A stretch of DNA of 64,000 nt from Gonatopus flavifemur. Taxonomy: Eukaryota; Arthropoda; Insecta; Hymenoptera; Dryinidae. The stretch covers positions 9,796,001 to 9,860,000 of the forward strand of contig JAFFJZ010000007.1 in the NCBI GenBank assembly GCA_018340375.1, in the 5' to 3' direction. Under the pieces are notes generated by a model that worked only from the letters and a program-made list of their open reading frames with translations, made no database searches and was not told where the DNA came from. The position numbers and the translations under genes are program-made. This document shows, one piece after another, positions 46,428 through 57,601 of this stretch (the stretch's first letter is position 1; the number at the start of each line of letters is the position of its first letter).

Positions 46428-47967
46428 TGTTTGTTGTCCGTAAGACGCATGAAAAAATAATTTAGAACTAATTTGACCCAATCAAATGTTGGTATAAGAG
46501 ATATTATTATTTGTTATACAATAAATTATAGATTTCATAATTTCACAACATGCATTTTCCGAGTGGTTCATTTACTGGCAAATTTGAAAAATTTACACAT
46601 TTTCATGAATATCTTTGGAAATAAAAATGGATCCTGTCCTTGGGTACAGTGGGTGGATTCAATCCATTGCCTCCCTATTCCATCAATTCAAGAACACCCG
46701 CAAATGAATCTCGATGTAATCATAATATTTCAATTTGTCCTCAGAAAAATTTACTTCATTTTGTCCAAAAAATTACGCCTTTTGGTCAGAAGGAAGTAAA
46801 CTTTCCTAAGGGTCAGATTTTTCAACCATATCATTAATCAATGTAAATCATTCATTAAGTGTTTAGGTGGTTGAAATTCAATTTCTATAAAAAATTTGTG
46901 AGTTACAACATAGTTTTCCAAATCGCATCAAAGGCGGGAGGGAACGGATTAAATTCATCTACTGTCTCCATGGAAATTTATAACGTTGAAAACTCCCTCA
47001 GTCCACATAAACTAGAAAAATGAGTAATTTCATGAATGTTGTTTGGAAAAAGGCAACAGTTTACAGGAATAAATGCTCAATTTTTCATTCACTGATGCAC
47101 TCGCCCTACATGTTCGAGGAAACCGTCGTAATGGATGAGAAATGTCTTGTGGAACTCGCAACAAGTGCGCTTGATTGTATTTTTCAACATTAATTCTATC
47201 TTTAATGTGTTTCGAAATTTTTCATTTACAAAACTAACAACATATTTCTGGAATTCATGGATGAACACTTAATGACAATCGAATTATGGTTTCATTGATA
47301 TAAATAATCAGTTTTCGTTAGTTCATTGATTAATTAATTCTTCAATGAAATGAACTTATAAAATTATAGATTTTCAAGAAGGAATTCTTATCAATCCTTT
47401 GAGTTTAAAGATATAAATTAGAAACGAATGTCAATGGATGGTTTTCCCCTCTCTTTGCATCGAGAGTCCTGAATATTTTTGATATGCAACTTGATGAGCG
47501 AGATGAAGGCGTCATTATTATTCATATTCGGCAGATCGTCTAAATTTAATTAGAGCTGGAATTCCGCTTTAAATTTGTCACGTTGGACACTGAAAGGTTA
47601 AATGAATGGCGTGAAACATATGTAAATATGTAATCACATTCAATCAATTGTTTCCTCAAGCACAATTGTGAAACAAACATAAAGAATGAAGACTTCAAAG
47701 TTCCGCAAAAAATTACTACTAATGCAGTTGCTAAGAATCGATATTATATACCGTGCTGAAGTCCCATAAGGTAGAATAAGCTATGGGAAGTATCGATCTA
47801 AGGAGTACTTCATCGTTGCAGCCCTTCTTGCTGCATACACCTATCACCACCTGCGATAATAATTATCGCGTGTACAATGTTTTTCCATTCCCGACATGAA
47901 ATTTTCCGCACATGAGAAACACGTGTCCAACGATTCAAAGTAATGTATATCATATTCTAATACATAC
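46428..47967. other. Intron sequence just downstream of exon 1a
   Basis: AT-rich with few repeats compared with the rest of the intron. Some of it may carry control elements, but I recognise none. The donor of exon 1a (GTATGT, minus strand) begins at 47967. Confidence 0.45.
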
Positions 47968-48046
47968 CCAAAGCTTTCATGAATTCATCAAAATTCTCGC
48001 TAGTGAAGAGTTTGTATCTCTTTCCAAGGAAGTTTTCGATCGACAT
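47968..48046 (-). CDS. fabp: FABP alternative first exon 1a
   Basis: On the minus strand the exon encodes MSIENFLGKRYKLFTSENFD and EFMKAL, plus one base of a glycine codon before the donor (G|GTATGT at 47968/47967). It matches the FABP signature fully (G-K-R-Y-K-L, then N-F-D-E-F). It joins the acceptor at 10761 in the same phase as exon 1b and gives a 134-residue protein. The intron removed is 37.2 kb, very long for a gene of about 400 coding bases. The ATG context is GAACCATGTC. Because exons 1a and 1b each start with ATG, have their own TATA boxes, and 1b has no splice acceptor in front, they should be mutually exclusive. I infer that 1a gives the more canonical isoform. Confidence 0.95.
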
Positions 48047-48090
48047 GGTTCAAATTGTTTCACTCGAAGACGAGAAGATTAATCAACAAT

Positions 48091-48125
48091 TGAAAAACGG
48101 AGATCGTTAAACGGAAAGGTATATA
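48091..48125 (-). promoter_or_regulatory. Core promoter of FABP exon 1a
   Basis: On the minus strand TATATA (48125-48120) lies about 34 bases before TTTCAATT (A near 48091), an initiator-like site. The predicted leader is about 45 bases. Upstream (48200-48380) the minus strand is rich in GAGAGA-type runs, which in insects often bind GAGA-like factors; that role is inference. Confidence 0.55.
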
Positions 48126-49030
48126 TTCCTCGATTCGCTTATCAGAGACTAAAAATTAGATCGGAGACGACGAATGTGGAAGCTTACTGAACCACCAACT
48201 TGAACCACACTGAAGTCTCACTCTTCTGCCGGTATACACCCATCTCTCTCTTGTTGTCGATTCTCTCGCATACACATGCGTTCTCTACGCTATTCCTCTT
48301 TGTCGCTCATTCGCAAATTCGCTTACCGTCTTTCTATCTCTTTCCCTTGCTGTGCATCCGCCGGTTCCCCTTCTCCAAGGGACTCGACTAACGCGCAGGA
48401 TTTGTTTGATTTTTTTTTGTTTTTTATATTTCCTCTTGAGTTTATAAATTCGAAGAGAAGTCTTCCTAAAAAAATCCAATGATTTATAAACAATATGAAA
48501 AAAGCAAGGACGAACGTTTAGTAATTAATCAAACTGTGGTGAGCAAGGGAATTCAGTGGATTCCAGAGGTCATTAATTGCCAGAAAGAACAAGAACAAAG
48601 GAAATGCAATAAATCTATCAAAGAGATAAGAAGGGCGAAAATTTCGATTCACATTTCAATATGAAAAACCATCACCATCAGGTGTACTTTGGAATAAAGT
48701 GCATTGATATTTCTTTTTAATTGAATTGTCTTTTTTTCTTTAAATCCGTTAGGTGCTGCACTTCTTTTCATCATCATTTTGATCTTATTTATAGAGTCGG
48801 AATTAAATTGTATCATGGAAAGAACCAATATTGATTGATTGATTGAGAAGGAAAGTTTGTCAAAGAATGATTTATTTAATTCTATATGACTTCTTTCTTC
48901 GAGACTTTAATTTTCACATACAACTCTGAAGCAGTTCAAATATTTGGTTTCAAGGAGTTCGTCACTGCATTGCAAAAAAAGCGGTGTCGGAATTAACACA
49001 GAATTGATACCACGCGGATTCTATAAGACT
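48126..49030. other. Region upstream of FABP, CT/GA-rich in part
   Basis: 48210-48400 has repeated 'tctctctc'-like stretches (plus strand) and is less AT-rich. The small open frames there have no recognisable domain. 48400-49030 is AT-rich without features. Confidence 0.5.
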
Positions 49031-49385
49031 TAATGATGTTCGATTCCGATTCGATTTTTGAGAAAATCAATTCTTTTTTTAAAAAATCGCGATTCTGAAT
49101 CGATTCTTCACCAATCGATTCTTTGCATCTGTTCATTTTTCCTCTTCTTTCAACTCCATCCATTATGATTGGATCTAAATACTTTTTCTTTATTTGAAAT
49201 CATTTTCATCAGATAACATCAAGTAAAAATTTGGGTATCCATGAAATTTCAATTCCATTATGATTGTAAATTTTCCCGAACAACGGGTCGTGAATAGTGT
49301 TTTTGTGGCATCATCTTGTCGTTCTGAACCAATCAAGTGTTGTAGAAAAGGATCGGTGAACAACTCGGAACACAAACTGCTGTTG

Positions 49386-49974
49386 CCTTAACTGACCGTT
49401 TGCGAGATTTTATTCGTATATCATTTGGGCAAATTGAACAGAATTCTATTATGGCCATTTCTACGATATTAGATCCTAGATTTAAAAATATTTATTTCAA
49501 TGACCACTCAGCATTTCCCAGTTCGATTGAACGGCTCACAAACTGGATGAAAGATACTAATCGAATGGGAATCACGAGCATAGAGAATCCTCCGCAAGGA
49601 ATTGCAACACAAGAAATTGTTGAAGATGATTTATGGTCTTTCCATGATAATCTTATTCAAATTGGATGACAAAATTCTGTTAAAGATAATAAAAATGAGA
49701 TGCCTACAGACCTGAAGCATTATTTCGATCAACCCCCAATTACTCGGAAAGAAAATCCAATACAGTATCGGTTGAAACACGAATTAATATATCCAACTCT
49801 TAGTATCATTGCGAACAAATATATTTGGCAAGTATTGCAACATCGGTACCGTCTGAACGCCTTTTTTCAAGAGCTGGAAATATTCTAACCGATAAAAAAA
49901 GCAGGCTTTCGTAAGATCATCTTCAACAATCACTGTTCCCTAATTCATTATCACTGAAGGAGAGGCAATTGTAA
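49386..49974 (+). pseudogene. C-terminal part of a hAT transposase
   Basis: The first piece reads LTDRLRDFIRISFGQIEQNS and then ISTILDPRFKNIYF, the LDPRFK motif of hAT transposases. A stop at 49667-49669 follows. The second piece has YPTLSIIANKYIWQ. After a frame change it continues as ATSVPSERLFSRAGNILTDK, the signature of the hAT C-terminal dimerisation domain. A further stop replaces a codon after SRLS, and the reading ends NSLSLKERQL at 49974. The N-terminal zinc finger and most of the catalytic core are missing. Confidence 0.9.
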
Positions 49975-50129
49975 ATTGATCAGTCATACTTAAAATATCA
50001 TGATTATCATCATTATAATATATTAATCATTATTATAATATATCAAATAACAAATTTCATATTTTCTCACGCTGAAATGAATTATAGATACAATTTCTGA
50101 AGATGTCGTAATGTGATGATTCATGAATG

Positions 50130-50500
50130 AGAACACTAGAGCATCAGGAAAACCGGGTAAAATTTTGGGCCGACTTTTTTTACAAATTTCAATTTAAAAT
50201 GGGTAATAATCAAGCAGGCCATATCACAAATTGGATTCTGAACATAAATCTGGATTCTTTTATGGTTTGTGTATATTAGAGCACGAAGTTTATGCAGAAC
50301 TTCTGACATTCAGAGTTTATTATTCTGAAAATTCTCTTATGCTTAGCAGGGATCGGTGACAAAAACCAAAATTCACCCTCAGAGTCTAATTCTAGTAGTG
50401 GATTTCATTATTACGCATTTAAAAATTCCAGTGAACTTGTGATTTGCAGAAACAGTTGGCGCAACATTCGGCACGCCTCTTCTAATGCTTGAATGCCTTT
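50130..50500. mobile_element. ~370-bp element inserted in the hAT relic
   Basis: Left 'cactagagcatcaggaaaac', then 'cgggtaaaattttggg', faces 'aaaggcattcaagcattaga' from the right. This is the same family as 21048-21432. Confidence 0.65.
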
Positions 50501-50712
50501 AATATAATTTTCCATCACCCAATATTATGGTAATTAAAAGATCGTCATTATTTCTGCAAATGCGGATGTAATTTGAAAAAAAAATTTTAATCGATTTTTT
50601 AAGAATCGATTCTTTGGTTTCGATTTTGTAGGAGAATCGATTCTTGTGGTTCGATTCAGAATCGATTTAAGGATCGATTATTCAAGAAGAATCGAACATC
50701 ACTAATAGGAGT

Positions 50713-51358
50713 CCACCCCAAACTCGGTGTCAAAATAACATCAAATGATTTTAGTACGACGCTTTATGGTGCCAGAACGACACTATGTTGGTTTAAAATT
50801 TTTGTGGTCCAGAGCACAAAATTGTCCTGGTTGAAAAATTCCTATTGATTCCGATACAGAAACGCAATTCAAATTCATTCATTTCATCTTTTTTATTTCG
50901 GTTTGAATTGAGTTTCTTCATCGGAATCAATATGAATCAATCGGTTTAATCGGAATTCAATCGGATTCTGTAACCAGAGTGTAATACAAGTTCAAAATAT
51001 ATTTATTCAAAATTCAATTTTTCGACTGACTATGGAGTCCTTATTACGAAATCTACGTATGAATAGAGGATTCATTAGAACATGATACAGGGAAATTGCA
51101 CAATTGGGACCCACGGTTGTAATATATGGGATTTCTAACAGCAACACGTGTCTCTGTTACGTTGTCTGAACGTTCATCACACCTCTCTTAATTTTTCAAA
51201 AATTCTATAAACGTTCCAATGACACATTGTGCTGTTCGAGTTCAGGAACTCGGTTAAGACTGAATGGTCGAGGTAGTCTTGTTGAGGAATTGTTCTTTTT
51301 AAAACAGCTCAATTCCGCAGTGACGATGTGATTTATGAATAGATGCTGATTTGCAGTC
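50713..51358. other. Intergenic, no feature recognised
   Basis: Holds a short mirrored pair 'gattccgatacagaaac...gaatttga' near 50850-50950; no gene. Confidence 0.4.
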
Positions 51359-51672
51359 CACCCAACACATCACAGTTCTTGTAACAAGAAAGTTGCGTGC
51401 AATAGGTATGCTGGTTATCAGTAATTTCACACTCCAGCTTGTGACATGTTATGTTACATCAGTCATGTAAACATCCTTTGGTGGCTTTATCATGAATTTA
51501 GACATTACAAGAGACAAATGTGAATTTCGTATCTAGATTTGTGATATCTACATCGCGCGATATTTATACAACAGATGTAATGTAACCCCTCACTTATTTG
51601 AGTGTAAAATTACTCGTAACCCGCATATTGCATAAAACATTCTTCTGACATAGAGTGTTAAGTGTTGAGTGG
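51359..51672. mobile_element. ~314-bp inverted-repeat element
   Basis: CCACCCAACACATCACAGTT faces CCACTCAACACTTAACACTC from the right. The arms continue through 'gcaataggtatgctggttat' and 'cagtaatttcacactc'. A fragment of the same family lies at 27243-27334. Confidence 0.7.
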
Positions 51673-52679
51673 AATGTTCCGCTGGATTACTACTCCATAG
51701 CCATATCATACGTAATATTGAAAATTATATTATTATAATAAATTATAGGTGTCATATAAAAACATATAATCTTCCTTGTCATCACCTCTGTTTCTCGCTG
51801 TCAGTCCGCTTTCTTTCTCTCGTTGATTTGCCAGCTTTGCTGCCTTCGAAGTAGTGCAGCTGGCATGTAGGGTTCATGCTACACGTGTCTTTGTCTAAGC
51901 ACTGCTCCTTTCTCTCCTCTTTAGTTCCAGCTGTCTCTTTCACTCTTTTTGCCACCTCTTCTTTTCTCTTCTTCTACAATTGTGTAGTACTCCATTCCCT
52001 CTTAGTATATGATTTGTCGCGCCTGTTTCCGGTGAAGTTATAATTCAGATGATGAATTGTGAACTCGATAAATATAACTTTAATCAGTATCACATATTTA
52101 TTCGTTTGTAATACTTTTTATAAAATGAACCACTTTAATGGTTCAAGTATCGCCGAGTATATGTTATAGGAGAGAATCGGCAGCCATGGGACGGTGTATG
52201 CCTTGGGCCACTTGTATTTTTTTCGAAAAGTATCAATAGGAAAATTTTGAATTTTTCACAGAAAATTAAGGAAGTCGTTTCAGTGATATATATCCAAATT
52301 TGATTGAAAAAATTGGATCTCTCTCCTTCGAAGAAAATATATTCTATATCCGGAAGACGAGGGTAAACTTTTTGTTCCCAGTTTTTCTCGGTTGAAAGTA
52401 GTGAAACTACATTTTTATTTCTAAAAAATGGATTAGGCAAATAGGAAAATGGATCAGGGTGACCAAATTGTTGGGGTGCGGAAGCGGGACGATTCTCCCA
52501 CTCTTCCCTTAACCCAAAGGACGACCAGCTGGATCTAGCGAATTCTCCGTCTTTCTCTCTCTTTCCGTACATTCAAACAAATTTAAATGCAGGTTAGTGG
52601 AGGATCGAAAAGGGAACATACTGCCCCTCTTTTGATCCTTTATTAAGTTATACGTTTGAATGAATGGAACACGGAGAGA
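51673..52679. other. Intergenic, pyrimidine-rich in part
   Basis: 51780-51990 is rich in 'tctttctctc' on the plus strand. A 145-codon minus-strand frame (52135-52572) has no recognisable domain and I do not call it. Confidence 0.4.
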
Positions 52680-53039
52680 AAAAATTTGCTGACGCAGCAA
52701 ATCGAGGTATTATATATAGAATAGCAAAATTTTTTGCTGACCTAGCTAAAAATTTGCTATAACAGCAATCGGGTTAGCTACGACAGCAATTTTTTAGCTG
52801 TGGCAGCAAAAAATGTTTGCTCCGCCAGCAAATTTTCAGTATTATATATAGAATAGGAAACAAATTTTGCTGGGATAGCAAACATTTTTTGCTGCCACAG
52901 CTAACAATTCGCTGTCGCAGCTAACCAGATTGCTGGAACAGCAAATAGTTTGCTGTCACAGCAAAAAATTTGCTGCTCTAGCAAAAGGAACCCAGCGAAA
53001 GTAGATTTCGCTGCCACAGCGAATTCCTTTTTTTCCGTG
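52680..53039. mobile_element. Young CACGGAG-family element, copy 3
   Basis: CACGGAGAGAAAAAATTTGC to TTCCTTTTTTTCCGTG, 360 bp, with AA on both sides. It is almost identical to 33510-33879 and 39775-40142. Confidence 0.9.
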
Positions 53040-54053
53040 AAAGAGAGACAGAGACTTTGTTGGATCCAGCACTGAGGACGACCAGCGAGTTTTTCTTTTT
53101 TCTTAAGCAAAATCATTTCGAGAATCCGTATCCCTCTTCACAGCATAATTTTCTGTCTATTTTTTATCACCAATAAAATAAATTCCATAGTTTCTGAAAA
53201 AACCGGAACACTCCCCAATATTGTCAAAAACCGGGAAATGTTACGGTAATCCAGCACAATGTGTTCATCCTTATCTAAAATTGAGAATAAAATCTAATAA
53301 AAGCTTTTTTTGGAGCTCGGTTTATGAATTTTATTTTGAAATGTTGGAAAACACACCTAGGTAAATGCGTTACGAGTCATCTGTATAAATCAATATACTA
53401 GAATGATTTATTTTCGGGCGACATTTTCTTCCCTGCGCTACCTGAACATCTGATACTTTAAAAAATATATATATTCCCTTTGAAAAAAAAAACATTCTAA
53501 GTGAATTGAAGGCTTAAGCTCATCCAAAAATTCGATTTCCCATACAAATAACTGAGGAAAACAGTTGTTTGGTTTCAACCAAAGTTTTCGGTATTAGGAG
53601 AGTTTTTTCTTGGAAAAAAATGAATATAAAACTTTTGTAAGGCACTAAATTTGGTGCAAAAGGTCTTTCAACGTTTCAAAAAGATTCTGTTCGTTATCAA
53701 GACTCGTATCGCTATGTAAACATTATATTTTTGATAACAAACAGAATCTGTTCGAAACTCGAAATGCCAGCATCTTTCAATGAATTTCTTTCGACACGAT
53801 ATTTCAAGAGGGATTTTCTTATACCTCTATTCTGATATATTTTCAAGCTCCCCAACAGAACATGAAGGTTCGAGGAACGTTCAATAAAGGTCCCTCAACG
53901 TCTTGATCGAGGGATAGGAAATCCATTTCCGGTGCATGTGTATGAAATTTATCATAAATTTAACTGAAAATTCCTAACAATGGGATTTTTACCACCCCTC
54001 TGTGCGAAAAAACCAATAGAAACCGATAGCCAAATCCTATTGGAATCAATAAT
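53040..54053. other. Intergenic with small inverted repeats
   Basis: At about 53673-53770 'gtttcaaaaagattctgtt' mirrors 'aacagaatctgttcgaaac'. At 53852 a 'ccccaacagaacatgaaggt' start resembles the ends at 28599, without a partner. No gene. Confidence 0.45.
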
Positions 54054-54441
54054 TAGGGCATATTATAAGGGTCAGTTCTTACCAAAAAGTTAGTTCTAAA
54101 GGAAAACGATCAGTTCTAAAACGTAAAAACGGTTAATTCTTAAAAAATTACCCAACTTTTAATGAAATATTTTCCTCTCTCTTTTTCTTTTTTTAAATCA
54201 AGTATCCAATATTGTTCTGTTACTGAATGAGCCTTTCGCCTCATATTAAGGGGTATATTAAGTTCAGTAGTGATATTCATTCTGAAAAAATAAGACTTTA
54301 TGCCAAAAGTAAAATTAAGGAAGAATGAAATAATTCAAGGAATACTTGTCACACAAATGTAATTTTTTTTTTTTTTTCAAATAAAGAAATCGGATGTCCA
54401 TCGTCTCGGTTAGTTCTTAGATTTCCTTAGAATATGCCCTG
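54054..54441. mobile_element. 388-bp hAT-type element with perfect 8-bp duplication
   Basis: TAGGGCATATTATAAGG pairs with CAGGGCATATTCTAAGG from the right. TCAATAAT is duplicated exactly (54046-54053, 54442-54449). The interior has 'agttcttaa'-type repeats mirrored at both ends. It lies inside a 'ctatcggtttc' palindrome that it splits. Confidence 0.9.
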
Positions 54442-54449
54442 TCAATAAT

Positions 54450-55245
54450 ATCCTATCGGTTTCCGTGTGGTTATTGCCACAGCCCAATGCACAGTTTCCC
54501 TCTGAATATCTCAAACATTCATTGTGCTCTCTAAATAATATCAGAAAGTGCTCTAATGCGTCGATTTCGGAAATCTTCCAGAGGACTTTTTGTTAGCATT
54601 CAGAGAACATCATGAATGTTTGAAATGCTAAGGGGAAAGATCTTCACAAGGAGGACTTGAAGGTTTCTATGAAATTCTATGAGGAATCCGGTATTCCATG
54701 GGTTCCTATCGATATGCTCGGCAAAATCTGATGAATACTGATAGGCATCAAAAGGAATAGAATACATGGGAAGACAAAAGTGATTAATATTTAAAAAACA
54801 TTGATTAATATTCAGAAACATGACTGTCAATTCGGGGAGGAAGAGGATCCCTGGAGAATGTTTGCAATGAGTTTATCAAAAATTCGTAGTAAAAGTGCTG
54901 ATCGATTCATTATTGTTTCATCGAGAGACTATCAACTCTTGGCAAATTCATTACGAATATTCTTTAGCGGTATTCTTTTGCCCTGAATTGCCAGTGATTT
55001 TTATAAATATTAACAACCTCTGTCACTCCGAGTAGTATACGAATATCTTACCAGTTCCTATGCGGTTATTGTCCCCAACACCTATGGAAATGTATAAGAA
55101 TTTATCGGACTTTTCAGACAGGAGTCTGAAATTTCTTTTCATTTCAGGAGTGTACGTTAACGATTTCATAACATTCATGTGAAGTTCCCCATAGAAATTT
55201 TTCACAGCGCAGTAGTGAAAATATGTTGTTGAAGTTTAAATCGTC
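54450..55245. other. Intergenic, no gene
   Basis: Continues the 'cctatcggtttcc...ggttattgcc' sequence; a similar 'ctatgcggttattgtcccc' occurs at 55057. Boundaries of the repeat are unclear. Confidence 0.4.
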
Positions 55246-55247
55246 TA

Positions 55248-55484
55248 CACGGAAAGAACTCTGAAGCTACCGTAGTATGTGAGCCCGTCGCACTATAGTA
55301 GCTTGGCTGTAATACCATGATGGTATTACACGGGAGCAAATTCAGTTCGGCGCTTCGTCATACCACATTGGCTGACTGTCGAATCAACTTTGGTACACAG
55401 CGGCACTACGCTCGTATGTGGGCAGCCAAGCTACTATAGTGCGACGGGCTCACATACTACGGTAGCTTCAGAGTTCTTTCCGTG
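55248..55484. mobile_element. 237-bp element with ~65-bp perfect inverted ends
   Basis: CACGGAAAGAACTCTGAAGC is mirrored exactly at the right end and the match continues through 'gtatgtgagcccgtcgcact' and 'atagtagcttggctg' without a visible change. TA lies on both sides (55246-55247, 55485-55486). Perfect arms indicate a very recent insertion or strong correction. Confidence 0.93.
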
Positions 55485-55618
55485 TATAGAAACGAAACGA
55501 AAATTCAAACGCATAAAATCTGAAAAATCATGAGTATCTATCATTTGCGATTAATTTCATGGAACTGGAGACCCCATTCAAAGGAGGTACCCGCAAAATT
55601 TCGGGTCTTCAAAAGCTG

Positions 55619-55801
55619 CACAGTAAAAAGTGAAACTTACTTTCAACCTTAATATCGGCTTATTTTAAGATGCAGCCAAAACTAGCCCTATTTCAGCTGA
55701 AAATAAGCATCCAAAACGAATGCCGACACAAGGGAAAAGACTGAATTTCAGTCAAGTTTTCAAGTAAGATGCAGCCACTTTCAGTCAGACTTTTTACAGT
55801 G
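55619..55801. mobile_element. 183-bp CACTGTAAAAAG element
   Basis: CACAGTAAAAAGTGAAACTT to GACTTTTTACAGTG, TG on both sides. It differs from 56202-56384 at few positions. Confidence 0.9.
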
Positions 55802-56201
55802 TGGGGATTCCCTCGTTCGATTACTAAATTCGAAACTAAATCGTTTCAATAAACGATTCAGACTTCAACAACGTGTGAAAATGATAACGAACCCAGAGCA
55901 CTCACATTCTGAAGCTTTTTCAATGTTCCTGGCTCACGAAGAGAAATTCGATTTCACATAATGAAAACTTTCTCAGTTTATATTGAGCGGAGTTGATATT
56001 TTGTTTTTTGTAGTCACAGTATATGCGGTATATGCATTATCAGAAATAGGGTATAAGAAATGTCATGTAAATTATAAACTCTTACATAAATAATCTTGTT
56101 ACTAATTCAGGGCAAATACTGAGTTCACAATCATTCACATGTGAACTAATAAGAGAACAAATATTCAATACGGATAATAAATCCTCCTTTTCCTCATCTT
56201 A

Positions 56202-56384
56202 CACAGTAAAAAGTAAAACTTACTTCCAACCTTAATATCGGTTTATTTCAAGATGCAGCCAAAACTAGCCCTATTTCAGCTGAAAGTAAGCATCCAAAAC
56301 AAATGTCGACACAATGGAGAAGACTGAATTTCAGTCAAGTTTTCAAGTAAGATGCAGCCACTTTCAGCCAGACTTTTTACAGTG
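56202..56384. mobile_element. 183-bp CACTGTAAAAAG element
   Basis: CACAGTAAAAAGTAAAACTT to GACTTTTTACAGTG, with TA on both sides (56200-56201, 56385-56386). It is only 400 bp from its sibling and in the same orientation. Confidence 0.92.
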
Positions 56385-56949
56385 TACCTTCGATGATTTG
56401 TATCTAGTTATCAAAATTTTTACTTGTTCAACGTTGAATTAGAAACTAATCGCGGTAATGTTATCATGTAACTGGTTTCAAAGACAAAATCGGTCAATAT
56501 GGTAATGAATACTCGAGGTTCACATGTAACATAATGAACCATTGTTCAGACAATTCGATGACAAGTCATGGATATACATTAGTACAGCTATGTGTTTCGG
56601 TAACCTTGCAGTTCATTAATGATCAGAATTCTGAACAAGACGTGACATCCGTACGTGATTTTTTTCACTATCTCACATAATGCAAATTTGGAAAAAGCGA
56701 TGCATAAATTTTCTTCGCAACCACAATAGATTCGCAGTCAGTCTTTCACAAATGCTCGCGCAATATCTAGTGAAATCCACGTAGAAAAAAAATTCACTTT
56801 TACAGAGAAATCTAATTCAATGTGTGCCATTCATCTTGCAAAGTCTCCTACTTTTTCAAAATTTTTCCTTTACTATTTTTTGGAAACATAGAAAAAAATA
56901 TGGACATTTTACACACGACAAGAAATGATGTCAATATTTGGATAGTTAA
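56385..56949. other. Intergenic, no feature recognised
   Basis: AT-rich, no gene or clear repeat. Confidence 0.4.
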
Positions 56950-57442
56950 AAATTGGTTGTGGTAGCTATTTTTCAGCTGTGGCGACAGAATTCATTGCTA
57001 TAGTAGGTAAGATTTAGCTATTGCAGCAATATTTTTTCCTATCCGAATATCAAATACACGAAATAGCTGAGACAGCTAATTCCTAGCTACCATAGCGAAT
57101 TATTTTTTGGCTGTGTCTAGAACCACGTTAGCCTGTCTCCAATTTCGAAATTCGAGACTCATTAAGTTTTCGAGTTCTCGTGGATGCAGTGAATGCTTAA
57201 GGGATTTCCTACAGACACGTGAAATTTCCCGTGTATTGCATTGAAATCTCGAGCCAGGCGAAATTTTTCGCGTGTCTCAGGGTCAATAAAATTCAAGGCA
57301 CGGGAAATTTTAACCTGTCTGTAGAAAACCCCTCGAGGACTTACTATATCCACGAGAATTTGAGAATCTCACGTGTCTCGAATTTAAAAGTTAGAAACGG
57401 AAATTAGCGTGTCTCTAGGCAGAGCCTTATTTTTTTCCGTGC
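56950..57442. mobile_element. Old CACGGAG-family element split at 57109-57426
   Basis: 'ttgtggtagctatttttcagctgtgg', 'aatatcaaatacacgaaatagct' and 'agctaccatagcgaatt' show the family pattern, and the end 'tatttttttccgtg' follows the insertion. The matching fragment at 27155 shares the 'aatacacgaaatag' core. Confidence 0.6.
57109..57426. mobile_element. 318-bp palindromic element nested in an older one
   Basis: 'ggctgtgtctagaaccacg' faces 'ggctctgcctagagacacg' from the right. 'aattcgagac', 'gttctcgtggat' and 'ttcctacagac' are mirrored. The small frames 57162-57407 on both strands are by-products. Confidence 0.75.
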
Positions 57443-57601
57443 AAGCTTTGAGAAATGAACACAGCAACGGCCGAAAAAAAACTTTGCTTTCATAGCAATA
57501 CTAATTTGGCTATTTTAACTATCTGAGGTATGAGGATGACCGTATTGCTACCACAAACTGAATGGATTGTTCCAGAAACGATCCAGATGAGTATGAAACA
57601 A

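Larger units (their letters stand above)
49031..50704 (+). mobile_element. Decayed hAT transposon with 8-bp target duplication
   Basis: The ends TAATGATGTTCGATTC (49031) and, from the right, TAGTGATGTTCGATTC are inverted repeats. The flanks ATAAGACT (49023-49030) and ATAGGAGT (50705-50712) agree at six of eight positions, fitting an old hAT duplication. Both ends carry clusters of 'aatcgattctt' motifs (49060-49130 and 50585-50695), likely subterminal transposase sites. Inside lie the transposase remnant (49386-49974) and a later insertion (50130-50500). Confidence 0.85.

Noticed and set aside
52135..52572. 145-codon minus-strand frame
   Set aside because: The longest simple frame upstream of the FABP gene, but it has no recognisable domain, no TATA/initiator signal and no conserved-looking composition.
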